From the NCBI GenBank assembly GCA_910589385.1, contig CAJUTU010000013.1, forward strand, positions 1-64,000: a DNA stretch of 64,000 nucleotides. Direction: 5' to 3'. This DNA comes from an uncultured Lachnospiraceae bacterium. Lineage in GTDB: Bacteria; Bacillota; Clostridia; Lachnospirales; Lachnospiraceae. How positions within the stretch are numbered: position 1 is the first letter of the stretch; each line of letters opens with the position of its first letter. A program made the position numbers and the translations under genes. A model generated the notes under the pieces. That model ran no database searches, was not told where the DNA came from, and saw only the letters and a list, made by a program, of their open reading frames with translations. Of this stretch, positions 1-9,756 are shown in pieces.

Positions 1-56
1 TTTGATCGTATCTCAAATTCTCTCAAATGTTTAAAGAGTTTCCGAGACCGCTCATC

Positions 57-2093
57 TTAAAACAGTTCATTCACAGATATTACCGGTATATCCGTACATA
101 CCTTCACTATATCTTGTTTGATTTTTTCAAATTGATGCGGAACGGCTACTACTATTTCTGATACACCTTGAAATTGACCGATCTCTTCAAGCCTGACCAC
201 TTGAATTCCTTCCAAAAGCTTCCTTCCAGAATATTGATCAATAAATGCCACTATCATATTTTTCAATATCGGGTTTTTCAGAAGGATTCTTTTACTGATA
301 ACTCCCGCTCCATAAACAAGTATTTTCTTCTCTGTTAAAGACCCCGTCTGAGTTTGAAAATGATTTAACATCCCTTCTGCCCAATGCAGACAAGTATAAT
401 GCTGCCCCTGTAAGCGGTCAGAAATAATATTGTCTGTTTGTGGATAAAGCAGATTATAATAATCTTTCATCTTCTGCAGATAATAATCCCCATTTTCTTG
501 TTCTCCACTCTCCGCTAAATATTTGATCAGAATATAAAATGCCTTAAAACGATTATTGGACATATCCGATATCTCTTTTATATAGGCTCTGTCCAATGAT
601 AACTCCATATACTGCTCCAGTTCTTTCACAACAATTGCATTTTCCCCGGTTTCATACGCTGTAAATGCACGGAATAAATGATATGCACCAATATCCTTGT
701 TCGGAAAATTTATGATTTCTTCATATCGCCTCGAATTATAAAATGCATTTAAAAGAATTCCACTGTCAATATCATCCTCCATCATGATCCTTTTATTTTC
801 AATAATGCATTCATTTCGATATCGATATGCGTTATTTAGCATCTGTTTAAAAGTACTTTCTGTAAGGTCCTCTTCCGTCCTAAACCGCTCTACATGACCA
901 ACGAGTGAACTGACATCCAATACTGCATTGATATTAAAATCAATCATACTCAGCATACGCTGCAGCAGGCACCCCGCAAATCTATCGCGTATGACCTTAT
1001 CCCAGTCAAGATCTGCTGCTTCATGAATACTGGTTTTATAATCCTGATACGCATATGCATTAACTTTAGGAAATTTTTGTTTCTTATAGAATTTCTCGTA
1101 TATGTATTCCGTAACCTCACAGATTTTATCCGCTGTGTTTTCCTTTTCAGCCAGTAAATAGCGAAAATATGTTTCTGAACATTTCACCCCCTGCGGCAGA
1201 ACTCCTTTTACCTGACGGTAATCAATTACTGCTTTTGACTCAACCATATGATCCCTGATCCGGTTAAAAGACTTCCATCTGACATCATATACGTCTTCAC
1301 TTGGCAGATTGTCTAAGACCACTAAGCCCTTGCCGGATGCATAAGCGCCTACAAAAGCAGTCGTATACATACATAAAACCGTGGTACTCTGTCCGATCAA
1401 TTCTGTCAGATCTCTATGCTCTTTTAACATAACGAGATTGCATGGAATATTTCCCTCTGCTTCCATCTCGATCACATCATAGAGATGGAGGTGGTTTTTA
1501 TGGGTTATCACCTCGTCTCCCGGCAAAAAACGTGGTTTAATCCATAATTCATAATCTGGAAAGCTTTTACAAATATCTAACAGAGTCCTTGCAAGTTCTT
1601 TTTTTCCTTTCTTTCCGAAAGGATAATGCCCACTGTCAATAAAAAGAAATCTTTTAGAATCTGCACTCGACAGACTAATATGGTCATATTTAGGTTCTCC
1701 AATTTCGATTTTTGTGTATTTTAAATATTTATCATAATCCGTAACTGTACTGGCTAAAGAAGGAACAAAACAAACATCCCCTCCCCATTGCATCTGTTTA
1801 TTGATCAAATAGTTTTGAGTAAAAATAGGTTTTTTTATTGACAACAGATTTTTATCTGCCAGCCAATAATTAACAAGCGAAGATGCAAAGATAATATCGC
1901 AGTCAGCAGCCCTGTCATCTCTTAAATCACTGAGCGGAAACCGCGGAATCCTCTTATCAAAAAATTTCAAAACATTTTCCGCAAAATATGGCGCATAAAT
2001 AACAATTTCATGGCCATTATTTAAAAAAGAATCGGAAATCCGTGCAAGTGAAACATTTGCTGCATCTTTCTCTGTAATCATCAATATTTTCAT
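57..2093 (-). CDS. CDP-glycerol-transferase-like glycosyltransferase with C-terminal Rossmann module
   Basis: A 678-residue cytoplasmic protein. The first ~340 residues look like a GT-B or CDP-glycerol glycerophosphotransferase-type enzyme: an N-terminal MKILMITEK strand, and near residues 230-262 a stretch around GQSTTVLCMYTTAFVGAYAS that resembles the nucleotide-sugar-binding half of that fold. The middle is helical and unassigned. From residue ~589 a second small Rossmann module begins (KILVYGAGVISKR), ending in a conserved-looking VVAVP. This module recurs in the next genes of the cluster. The start has a good RBS (GGGGAG, 7 nt). It is the last gene of the cluster inside the window, and the cluster may continue to the left. 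The role in transferring a sugar or polyol phosphate to a surface glycan is inferred; donor and acceptor are unknown. Confidence 0.65.
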   Translation of the reverse strand: MKILMITEKDAANVSLARISDSFLNNGHEIVIYAPYFAENVLKFFDKRIPRFPLSDLRDDRAADCDIIFASSLVNYWLADKNLLSIKKPIFTQNYLINKQMQWGGDVCFVPSLASTVTDYDKYLKYTKIEIGEPKYDHISLSSADSKRFLFIDSGHYPFGKKGKKELARTLLDICKSFPDYELWIKPRFLPGDEVITHKNHLHLYDVIEMEAEGNIPCNLVMLKEHRDLTELIGQSTTVLCMYTTAFVGAYASGKGLVVLDNLPSEDVYDVRWKSFNRIRDHMVESKAVIDYRQVKGVLPQGVKCSETYFRYLLAEKENTADKICEVTEYIYEKFYKKQKFPKVNAYAYQDYKTSIHEAADLDWDKVIRDRFAGCLLQRMLSMIDFNINAVLDVSSLVGHVERFRTEEDLTESTFKQMLNNAYRYRNECIIENKRIMMEDDIDSGILLNAFYNSRRYEEIINFPNKDIGAYHLFRAFTAYETGENAIVVKELEQYMELSLDRAYIKEISDMSNNRFKAFYILIKYLAESGEQENGDYYLQKMKDYYNLLYPQTDNIISDRLQGQHYTCLHWAEGMLNHFQTQTGSLTEKKILVYGAGVISKRILLKNPILKNMIVAFIDQYSGRKLLEGIQVVRLEEIGQFQGVSEIVVAVPHQFEKIKQDIVKVCTDIPVISVNELF

Positions 2094-2156
2094 ATTATCT
2101 CCCCTTAAAACAATTGACTATTTCATCTCCATAACATACTGCCGGAAAAGTACTTT

Positions 2157-3614
2157 TTATAATACCCAGTCACTTTCTGCCATATCTTTTTTACATGTTT
2201 CCCATTTTTCAAATTTCATTTCTCCACAATACCTGCACATTTTCATAGGTTTACGCAGATAGGCAAACAGTTTCTTTTTATCAAGATCCGGATCATAAAT
2301 ATCAAGCACCTCATCGTCCACATCAAAGCCATGGCCAAAATAATGATTAAAATTTTCGGCCACAATAGGAAAATAACACGCTGACAGCTTTCCATTATAA
2401 ATTGTAGTACAATATTTGGATTCACATTTACTATAGCTTTCATCTATACTGTTCTTACCGCTTAAATCATAACGCTTAAAAAATCTTTCTATTTTTGTTG
2501 TAACCGGATAGCGTGCCGGGATTCCATTTTTATCTAAAAAGTCCTTTATTTCCTCAATCCTGTTCAACGTAGGCGGGTAAAGAGAGATAGCAAACATTGC
2601 ATTGCTCTCCTTCATTGCTCTAATTATTTTTGAATTTAATTGTAATATTAACAATCCGTTTGTCCCCACTACAACTCTGCTGGAAGGGAAAGCTTTCCTC
2701 GCCGCAAAGATATATTTATCCAAGTCAGGACATAAGAGCGGCTCTCCGCCCCATAATCCGATCTCATCAACATCATCTACTAATTCGCTCATCCTCTTTA
2801 GGTCAAGCAGATATTGATGATAATCATAAAAACAATCCTCTTTCACTAAAGCAGCAAAATGACTACATGCCTTACAGTTTAGATTACATTTCTGCGTTAC
2901 TAAAAATTGGAGAGTCCCTGTCCGGTAAGAATCTCTATACAGAGTGAATATATCTTTTATATCCCTCTCATTTAAACGATCTGTCGAAAAAATCTTCCTT
3001 GGAACAATGTAAAAAGAATCCTCACAAAGAATATCTTCATCCACATTTCTTCGTGTTGCCACATTAAAAGCCATCCTGTCTGCAACACTTAAAATGCCTG
3101 CTATTTTCTTTTCACGCAGCAGCCTTTGTGCACGATGCAAGGAAATGACCTGCTTACATCCACTACTTTCTGACCTGATATTTTTGATATATTGGGTAAC
3201 ATACCCATCTACAATTACATTTCTGCAATAGTTTGTTAAAATCCAATCTAAAAACTGGCATTCGTCTGCTGCCCCCCAAATATATATGTGTGTTTCTTCT
3301 GCAAATACTTCAACAGGCGAATCAATTTCAATACGTTCTGCCAGAAGTTCCCATAACATAATCCCCTTCTGGCCCTGCCGGCGTAATTGTTCCTGTATCA
3401 TTTCTCTGGCTTTTATATCTTCTACCGTTATAATGATCTCTAAATCCTGATAATCCGGCAATCTTGACGGTGCAATACACTCTATGCCATTTATTATCAT
3501 GCCCTGCTTCTTTTTATCATTATCACAAATATATGCAATCTCCGCAAATCTTTGGATTATGGACATATGTTTTCTCAAATATCCACCTGCTCCAAACACG
3601 ATCACTTTTTTCAT
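2157..3614 (-). CDS. radical SAM protein with duplicated N-terminal Rossmann modules
   Basis: The chosen start is the ATG at 3614, which has GAGGAG 7 nt upstream; the longer frame to 3656 would run into the upstream gene. The 485-residue protein opens with MKKVIVFGAGGYLRKH, a PglD-N-like Rossmann module. A second such module follows (HIYIWGAAD, about residues 108-185). The radical SAM core carries the [4Fe-4S] motif CNLNCKAC at about 243-250 (Cys243, Cys247, Cys250), followed by WGGEPLL, the usual GGEP element. Further cysteines near the C terminus (CESKYC, CRYCGE) could hold an auxiliary cluster of SPASM/twitch type. Family members modify peptides or sugars by radical chemistry. Here the target is unknown, probably something made or carried by this glycan cluster. 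Confidence 0.8.
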   Translation of the reverse strand: MKKVIVFGAGGYLRKHMSIIQRFAEIAYICDNDKKKQGMIINGIECIAPSRLPDYQDLEIIITVEDIKAREMIQEQLRRQGQKGIMLWELLAERIEIDSPVEVFAEETHIYIWGAADECQFLDWILTNYCRNVIVDGYVTQYIKNIRSESSGCKQVISLHRAQRLLREKKIAGILSVADRMAFNVATRRNVDEDILCEDSFYIVPRKIFSTDRLNERDIKDIFTLYRDSYRTGTLQFLVTQKCNLNCKACSHFAALVKEDCFYDYHQYLLDLKRMSELVDDVDEIGLWGGEPLLCPDLDKYIFAARKAFPSSRVVVGTNGLLILQLNSKIIRAMKESNAMFAISLYPPTLNRIEEIKDFLDKNGIPARYPVTTKIERFFKRYDLSGKNSIDESYSKCESKYCTTIYNGKLSACYFPIVAENFNHYFGHGFDVDDEVLDIYDPDLDKKKLFAYLRKPMKMCRYCGEMKFEKWETCKKDMAESDWVL

Positions 3615-3639
3615 ATAAATCTCCTCAATACATTTAAAT

Positions 3640-5997
3640 TTAAATCCGATCCTCAAAATAACCTATTGACGTCGGCTTCGTTCCTTTATGCCTGCATAGC
3701 TGCCTGTAAATAGACAAATAAACTTCTTTTCTTATTGTCGTAAATACATAGAGTGGATCTTTAAAGTCATGATCTACAGGATAAATTTTGATCCCGCCCA
3801 TAGAAACTCCATGTATCATCTCATCATTATCAACAATCCCAAGTACACACCCCATCTCTCCGGCAGCCGCAAGAAAACACAGGACTAATCTCGTCATTGC
3901 ACCGGCCTGCACCAGCACAATCCCTCTTGATCCTTTTTCCTGAAGGATTCTCCTGGTAAGGCAAATCATGGACAGCATCGCATACCGTCTCTTTGCAAAC
4001 GCATTCTGCTCACAGTAAAATAAAGCATCCTTTGCAGCCACATTCAATCCAGAATACCAATACACGCCTCTGCCACGGTATTTTCCATAAAACTGGAGCG
4101 TAGAACTTTTTCTATATTTTTCAATCATTTCATCACTGAGTATTTTTGTAAATGTGTTCGCTCCAAAGTTCTGGTCATACTCCAGATTTTTCATACGCTT
4201 CACTTCTTCTGCCAGCGGAAAACTATGTAAACGGCCTATAATCTGACATAAGCCTTCACTGTTCTGCACCATTTCTCTAAGGAACGGCTTTTGTTCTGAC
4301 ATGGAATAATATACATTATGAAAACTTACAATTCCTCTCTGTAATTGTTTCATTGCTGAAACCTGCCATGACGGGTATTTTACCGGCCTGGTTACCGGGC
4401 GGATCTCTCCGCCGCACACAGCATAATCAACTGTTGTTCCCTCATCGCAAAAAAAGGCCAGTTCCATAATCCTTGCTGACAATTCACCAAATATATCCGC
4501 ACAGCTTCCGTAGTTCCCTACAAATCCCCGGATATCACATCCTTCTGTTACATTATTTCCAGCTGTTGGATTGCATACCAAAAGCAAATGCATAATATCT
4601 GGCAGAATCCCCTCTTTCTCCAACAGCCTGTCAATAGCACTTTGAATACTTCCCCGCCATCCAACATCCACTGTAATGCTCTTTTCATTCATCCGCATCT
4701 TTGACAAATACTCTAAGATCGTCTTTGCATTCCCCTGGTTCCTCCCCCGGATCATATCCATCATTTCAGGCGTTTCTAAATATTCAATTAATAACTCATA
4801 CATACTTTCCTCACCGCCGGATACTTCCCGCAGGTCACTGACTGCCTGGTCCGAATATTGCCCATATTCTCCTATTTGATCCTCTATCTTAAGAATCTCA
4901 AAAAAATCCTTTACATACAGATTGTATGTCCCCGCCAAATACTCAATTTCTTTAGCTGTAATAGTTCCAAACAGTGATGTAAAAACGGCAAATCTTGATA
5001 TATACAGCGGTTCAATATCAAACTTCTTTACTCTATGCTCTGCCGCATTCTTTAATAATTCCGTGAGAAAGGCTCCCTCCCTCATAAGCGGCCGTATAAT
5101 GGAAATGTTGTTTTGTTCCGCAGTATCCAAAATCCATTCCGCCCCATAAGTCATAAAAGGACCATAGATCATCGCCCCCTGGTCGAACCAGAAACGATCC
5201 TCCTCGTCCATTTCCACCGTATTGCCATATCCTGCCGACGCCATAAGCCGCAGCGGAAATATTTCTTTGCATAATGAAGAGTTCATTTCGCTCTCCAGAG
5301 TCAGGAAAGGAAACTGATAAACTGCATTGCTTATTCTGTCATAGTGATAGCTATGAATGCCCATATAATGAGGGACTCCGGCGTCGCTGTAATAGTTGTC
5401 TCCCACATGCAGCATTTCCTCCGGCAATATCTGAAGGTCAGACAATACCGTGTGGTACAGGGACATATATCTCTTTGATTTCTTATGTTCCGACGATACA
5501 TAAATCCGATGAGCCAATGTCCGGTCAAATCCGTTGTGGGATAAAATACCGCTGATCTGATCGGAATTCAGGTACATATCTGAACAAAGAATCACTTTAC
5601 AGGCATATTTTTCTCTGATATATACCAGCAATTTATATATTTCCGGGTTCAAAAAGCAGCTTTCCTCTTCACACTGGAGTTCCAATACCTTTAAATCTTC
5701 TATTCTGAATAGCTTTGGAGACAGCTCCGCATAAATATCATCCAGCGTCACCTCATAGTTTCCATATAACTCAAAAGCCGATCTGCGCGCCTTTCTTTCT
5801 GCTGTCTGCCTGGCATTAACCCAATCCTCTTCTTTCACATGCTCTGGAAAAAGCTCCCTCTTTTTTTGATACATCCGGGCAAACACATCCGCCGGCTTGA
5901 TACAGGTGCGGAACAGCAGTGTATCAAAAACATCAAAACTGACTACACGGATGCCTCTATGCTCTTCTAATATGTTTATGACATCATTGGATACCAT
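3640..5997 (-). CDS. HAD-superfamily domain protein with C-terminal Rossmann module
   Basis: 785 residues. The N-terminal ~220 residues form a HAD-type domain: motif I is VVSFDVFDTLL with nucleophile Asp22, and LHVGDNYYSDAGVP supplies the acidic motif IV. The position normally holding the second Asp of DxD is Phe24, as in dehalogenase-like HADs, so simple phosphatase activity is uncertain. The middle (~250-650) is unassigned. From about residue 690 a Rossmann-like segment (GIVLVQAGAMTRLVL ... GIVDNDEMIHG) resembles the small module fused to neighbouring proteins. The family (COG5610-like predicted hydrolases) is commonly found in glycan and capsule loci. RBS TGGAGG lies upstream; there are 25 nt to the radical SAM gene, so they are probably co-transcribed. 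Confidence 0.7.
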   Translation of the reverse strand: MVSNDVINILEEHRGIRVVSFDVFDTLLFRTCIKPADVFARMYQKKRELFPEHVKEEDWVNARQTAERKARRSAFELYGNYEVTLDDIYAELSPKLFRIEDLKVLELQCEEESCFLNPEIYKLLVYIREKYACKVILCSDMYLNSDQISGILSHNGFDRTLAHRIYVSSEHKKSKRYMSLYHTVLSDLQILPEEMLHVGDNYYSDAGVPHYMGIHSYHYDRISNAVYQFPFLTLESEMNSSLCKEIFPLRLMASAGYGNTVEMDEEDRFWFDQGAMIYGPFMTYGAEWILDTAEQNNISIIRPLMREGAFLTELLKNAAEHRVKKFDIEPLYISRFAVFTSLFGTITAKEIEYLAGTYNLYVKDFFEILKIEDQIGEYGQYSDQAVSDLREVSGGEESMYELLIEYLETPEMMDMIRGRNQGNAKTILEYLSKMRMNEKSITVDVGWRGSIQSAIDRLLEKEGILPDIMHLLLVCNPTAGNNVTEGCDIRGFVGNYGSCADIFGELSARIMELAFFCDEGTTVDYAVCGGEIRPVTRPVKYPSWQVSAMKQLQRGIVSFHNVYYSMSEQKPFLREMVQNSEGLCQIIGRLHSFPLAEEVKRMKNLEYDQNFGANTFTKILSDEMIEKYRKSSTLQFYGKYRGRGVYWYSGLNVAAKDALFYCEQNAFAKRRYAMLSMICLTRRILQEKGSRGIVLVQAGAMTRLVLCFLAAAGEMGCVLGIVDNDEMIHGVSMGGIKIYPVDHDFKDPLYVFTTIRKEVYLSIYRQLCRHKGTKPTSIGYFEDRI

Positions 5998-6021
5998 TCT
6001 TTTGCCTCCACATTAAATACG

Positions 6022-7095
6022 TTACTGTAAATGACAGACCGTCTGCCTCTTGTTAATAATTTCCCGGACTATTACCGGATTATTTTTATCCACCTTCAAA
6101 ATAACATCATATCTGCATTTTGTTATCTCGTTTTCTATTACTGCGATTTTATCTGATATTTCCACTTTTTCTATCCATGGTAATAACTGCTGCAGATATT
6201 TAAAATATGACTTAGATAAAAATAACTCTTCTGTCAGATTTGTTTTTGTCTTCACAAATCCATTCTGTGCTTTATACTGCCTCAATGATTGTTCCAATAG
6301 GATTTTTTTGTCCAAATCCATAATATCTCCGATATATATAATTCCTGTTCCATCCAAAAGTATATATGCCTGTTCAATAACATCTTTGAGGTAATTGATT
6401 CCTGGAAAATACTGGACAACACTGTTTAAGATCACAATATCAATTTCCTCTTTTCCCTCTGATCTCCATTTTTCTGCAATCTCATCAGCACTGCATTGAT
6501 AAAGTATAATGTTCTCCATTTTCTTTTCTTTTATATACTTTGCATTTCTTTGTATTGCCATCTTTGCCATATCTGTTCCAATATACAATTTACATTCTGG
6601 CGCGATGCGGTACATGCTAATCCCAGATGCACAGCCAATCTCCCAGATCACGCATGACTCCTTCAAATATTTTTTCAATTTCCCATAGATATTGTCAGCA
6701 TACTCTTTCATTTCCTGCGCAGAAAACGGCTGATTATCATAACTGCTGTACCACCCTCCTGATTCAATCTCATCCTTTCCCTTTGCCGCTATATATTCCC
6801 ATAGTTTCAAACTGGAAATCTTCCCCTTCCTTTTCTCTGGTGTATAAGGATTCTCACTATTTATTACATATATGGTTTCTACACAATTGCAGCTCCAGAG
6901 CAATCGGTTTGCAACATAATTATCCTCTTCCAGAACATACACTTCCCTGACTCCCAGTCTGGATATTTCTCTCTCCAGGGATTCCTCACCCTGAGAAATA
7001 TCCAGAAATCCCATCCACTTATACTTCTCATATAGCTTTCCATATATATCGCTGCTGCCAATATATACTGCCCCCCCCCGAACAGAAATCTTCAT
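6022..7095 (-). CDS. SAM-dependent methyltransferase
   Basis: 357 residues. A class I methyltransferase core occupies roughly residues 100-310: motif I is WEIGCASGIS (Glu152-Gly158), followed by YIGTDMA for the acidic loop and by ILNSVVQYFPG, a post-motif element typical of small-molecule and NRPS-type methyltransferases. The first ~80 residues (GGAVYIGSSDIYGK ... WMGFLDIS) look like one more copy of the short Rossmann module seen in the neighbouring proteins. It lies 24 nt upstream of the HAD gene and 28 nt downstream of the carrier protein gene. Given that context, it may methylate the carrier-bound acyl group or a sugar; this is inference. Confidence 0.8.
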   Translation of the reverse strand: MKISVRGGAVYIGSSDIYGKLYEKYKWMGFLDISQGEESLEREISRLGVREVYVLEEDNYVANRLLWSCNCVETIYVINSENPYTPEKRKGKISSLKLWEYIAAKGKDEIESGGWYSSYDNQPFSAQEMKEYADNIYGKLKKYLKESCVIWEIGCASGISMYRIAPECKLYIGTDMAKMAIQRNAKYIKEKKMENIILYQCSADEIAEKWRSEGKEEIDIVILNSVVQYFPGINYLKDVIEQAYILLDGTGIIYIGDIMDLDKKILLEQSLRQYKAQNGFVKTKTNLTEELFLSKSYFKYLQQLLPWIEKVEISDKIAVIENEITKCRYDVILKVDKNNPVIVREIINKRQTVCHLQ

Positions 7096-7123
7096 GTCTT
7101 CTCTCCTCTTCCCAAACTGATAC

Positions 7124-7360
7124 TTAAGATTTTTGGTTTATAAGCCTTTGCATTAATCCAACGATCGATTCCTTACTGCCGAAATTCTTTTCTGTCAAAT
7201 ATTCTGCATCAATTTCTATGTCAAATGTATTTTCTAAATCTTCAACCAATTCAAGCAGATCAAACGAATCAATGATGCCATCCGTTATCATGCTTGCCCC
7301 TTCATAAGCCAAGATATCCTCTGATACATCTTCTAATATTTCCAATATCTTTTTCTGCAT
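7124..7360 (-). CDS. acyl carrier protein (phosphopantetheine-binding)
   Basis: A 78-residue four-helix carrier protein. The attachment serine is Ser32 in DGIIDSFDLLELVEDLE, close to the DSxxLxxLV pattern of DltC-like and other ACPs. It would be converted to the holo form by a phosphopantetheinyl transferase not present here. RBS GGGGGA is 4-5 nt before the ATG. It lies between the split acetyltransferase and the methyltransferase, with the adenylating enzyme two genes upstream. That arrangement suggests a carrier that holds an activated amino or acyl group for attachment to a glycan, analogous to the D-alanylation system, but no DltB or DltD is visible. Confidence 0.88.
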   Translation of the reverse strand: MQKKILEILEDVSEDILAYEGASMITDGIIDSFDLLELVEDLENTFDIEIDAEYLTEKNFGSKESIVGLMQRLINQKS

Positions 7361-7375
7361 ATCCCCCGCTCCTCC

Positions 7376-8179
7376 TCATCGCAATATCAATGTCGTTTTA
7401 TACCTTGATGTTCTTTTCATCCCAATTTTGCTATGGAGTATTACTGATTCATCATTATTCTCATTGATCCAGGAAAAATGTCCTATCTTTCCGCCATCTT
7501 TTCCCAAACAATTATTTATCATCTTCCTCAGCATCCATACCGCATATCCTGACCTCCGATATTCCTTATCTACCCATAACCACTCTTCTCTCACACAGCA
7601 CATTTTCTTTTTATAGAGCAGAAAAGCAGCACATCTCCCCTTATCTCTCAAAAAAATAGATTCCAGACCTTTATAATATTCTGCGAAGCTGTCTTTCGCA
7701 GGTAATAAATCTGAATGGACATCAAAAACATCATAAATACGAAGTGCATCATTTATATCTGGTACATCAGAATATTCCAACGGAATATTCTATAATTCTT
7801 CATATTGTTCATCCGCATGTTTCCAGTCATTATATTTTGCGTATTCCACAAATCCATTTTTTTCAAAGTAATTGACAATATCCTGCTGTCGTTCCCTGCC
7901 CCTGCGTTCCAGAATATCACACACTACTTCTTCATGATATTCTAACCGTTGATGTGGAACTCCGGCAATCCAATAATATAATGTATTGATGTTATCTCTC
8001 CTGACTATAATATACAGATTATTGTCCTGCCTGGAAAATAACGGAGTACTGCTATGAAACAACATCTTTTTATCATTCTCCGGACTTATAAAATTCGTGC
8101 GCACTCTTTTTTTATCTCTCTCAGCTTCATCCACCAACTGTGAAAAGTGTTTCATAGAACTAATAGGTATCCATTCCAT
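7376..8179 (-). pseudogene. GNAT-type acetyltransferase gene interrupted by an in-frame TAG
   Basis: Two reading frames in the same phase are separated only by one TAG codon at 7790-7792. The first (8179 to the TAG, 129 codons, RBS GAGGAG) encodes MEWIPISSMKHF... ending YEEL. After the stop the frame continues N-I-P-L-E-Y-S-D-V-P for 134 more codons to 7376, with a clear GNAT acetyl-CoA-binding segment (DKEYRRSGYAVWMLRKM). No ribosome binding site precedes the second half, and its only possible start close to the TAG is a TTG at 7780. Read through, the product would be a two-domain GNAT of about 267 residues, a usual size for that architecture. I interpret it as a nonsense-mutated gene. Two separate proteins, a sequencing error or stop-codon readthrough remain possible. 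Confidence 0.6.
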
Positions 8180-8211
8180 GTTTATAAAATCTCCTCATAG
8201 TTATTATCCTT

Positions 8212-9738
8212 TTAGGTCATGTCTGCCTTTAATTTTTTTCTGTCAATCTTTCCGTTTGCATTAAGCGGCAGTTTGGAAAGATATACAATTTCCCCTGGCA
8301 GCATATATTCTGGAATCTGCCGTTGGAGCCTTTCCCTGATCTCCGATCCCGCAAGTTCTATATCAGATTCCATGACCAGTACAATTCTATATCTGGACTC
8401 ATCATAAAAGCAGCAGCATCTATGGACTTCATGAAACGAAGAAACTGCTGTCTCAATTTCTCCTAATTCAATCCGATGTCCCATATACTTGATCTGGTCA
8501 TCCTTACGTCCTGAATACATGAGTTCTCCATATTCGTTATACCATGCCAGATCGCCTGTTCGGTATATCTTTTCTTCATATTCATCCTGCAGCGGATTTT
8601 GTACAAAAACCTCTGAAGTTTTCTTCGGGTTGTTATAGTATCCCACTGCCAGCGATGTCCCTTTGACGCATAATTCTCCAATTTTGCCCATCTGATCTGA
8701 CGTAATCAAAAAATCCTCTTTATCCAGCAGCAATACTTCCGTATTTTTCATCGGCCTCCCTATGGGAAGCGGTTCTTCATCTTGAAATGCTCTGTCTACC
8801 TGATAAAAGGTACACGCATCTGTAATCTCTGTGGGGCCATAGAGATTTGCATAAATAATGTCCGGTAAATGCTCCCTCCAATAATTCAATTGTTTATTGG
8901 GCATTACCTCACCGCAAAACAGAACCGCCCTGAGGGTTTTTCTCAAATCTACATTCTTCAATGCCCTCCGCTTCGCGATCGTTATGAGTGCAGAAGGCAC
9001 CCAGAAAATAATATTGACGCAGTTTTCCTTTAAATAGTCCAATAATAAAACAGGCTGTGCAAATAATGCTTTAGGAATGATATACATCGTTGCACCTGTC
9101 TTTAACATGGAGTAGATATCCAGAATAGAGTTATCAAAATAGAAGGGTGCCTGATTTCCAAAAGAATCCTTTTCACATACCGAGAATTTGTCCGTGACCC
9201 AGTCAATATAATCTATTACTGAACGATGACGTATTCCAACCCCTTTGGGAACGCCTGTCGAACCTGACGTAAACAGAACATACAGCAGATCTGTGTCAAT
9301 AGCTTTCCTGCTCAATGGAATGATGGTTTCTTCATTTATTTCATTCTCTTCAATATTCTCATAAAACAGGATCTGCCCATGGAAATCAAACTGTCTGAAT
9401 CTTTCATACAGCCCCTCTGTTGTGATTACTGCGGACGGCTGTAGTATCTCCAAAATTCTATTTACACGTAAAACAGGCATATCTGTATCAATTGGACAAT
9501 AAAAATTTCTGCTATAAGCTATACCTAAAAAAGACACCACCGATCTGCCGCTCTTTTCCAGAAAGACAATAACAGGTTTGTGTTCTCCTATAGTCCGTCT
9601 TCTAATCTCCGCTGCAATTGCCAGGCTTTTACTCCGGAACATTGCAAAGGTTATCTTCCCCCATTCATCAACCATCGCAATTTTATCAGGATATCTTTCT
9701 GCGGTATTATCAAGCCACTCTGTTACACTTGCCTGCAT
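8212..9738 (-). CDS. AMP-forming adenylating enzyme (amino/acyl-ACP ligase, DltA-like)
   Basis: 508 residues, full length for a stand-alone adenylation domain. Core motifs are present: VLFTSGSTGVPKG (P-loop), NLYGPTEIT, YRTGDLAWY and the C-terminal NANGKIDRKKL with the catalytic lysine. The enzyme would activate an amino or carboxylic acid with ATP and load it on the phosphopantetheine arm of the small carrier protein encoded at 7124-7360. Substrate specificity cannot be read with confidence from the sequence. RBS GGGGAGGAG, with 32 nt to the next gene. Resemblance to D-alanine:carrier ligase is at family level only; an NRPS-like activation of another amino acid is equally possible. Confidence 0.85.
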   Translation of the reverse strand: MQASVTEWLDNTAERYPDKIAMVDEWGKITFAMFRSKSLAIAAEIRRRTIGEHKPVIVFLEKSGRSVVSFLGIAYSRNFYCPIDTDMPVLRVNRILEILQPSAVITTEGLYERFRQFDFHGQILFYENIEENEINEETIIPLSRKAIDTDLLYVLFTSGSTGVPKGVGIRHRSVIDYIDWVTDKFSVCEKDSFGNQAPFYFDNSILDIYSMLKTGATMYIIPKALFAQPVLLLDYLKENCVNIIFWVPSALITIAKRRALKNVDLRKTLRAVLFCGEVMPNKQLNYWREHLPDIIYANLYGPTEITDACTFYQVDRAFQDEEPLPIGRPMKNTEVLLLDKEDFLITSDQMGKIGELCVKGTSLAVGYYNNPKKTSEVFVQNPLQDEYEEKIYRTGDLAWYNEYGELMYSGRKDDQIKYMGHRIELGEIETAVSSFHEVHRCCCFYDESRYRIVLVMESDIELAGSEIRERLQRQIPEYMLPGEIVYLSKLPLNANGKIDRKKLKADMT

Positions 9739-9756
9739 GATCTTCTCCTCCCCGGT

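Noticed and set aside
7790..7792. TAG as a pyrrolysine codon
   Set aside because: No pylT or pylS is seen in the window and GNAT enzymes are not known to use pyrrolysine; nonsense mutation is simpler.
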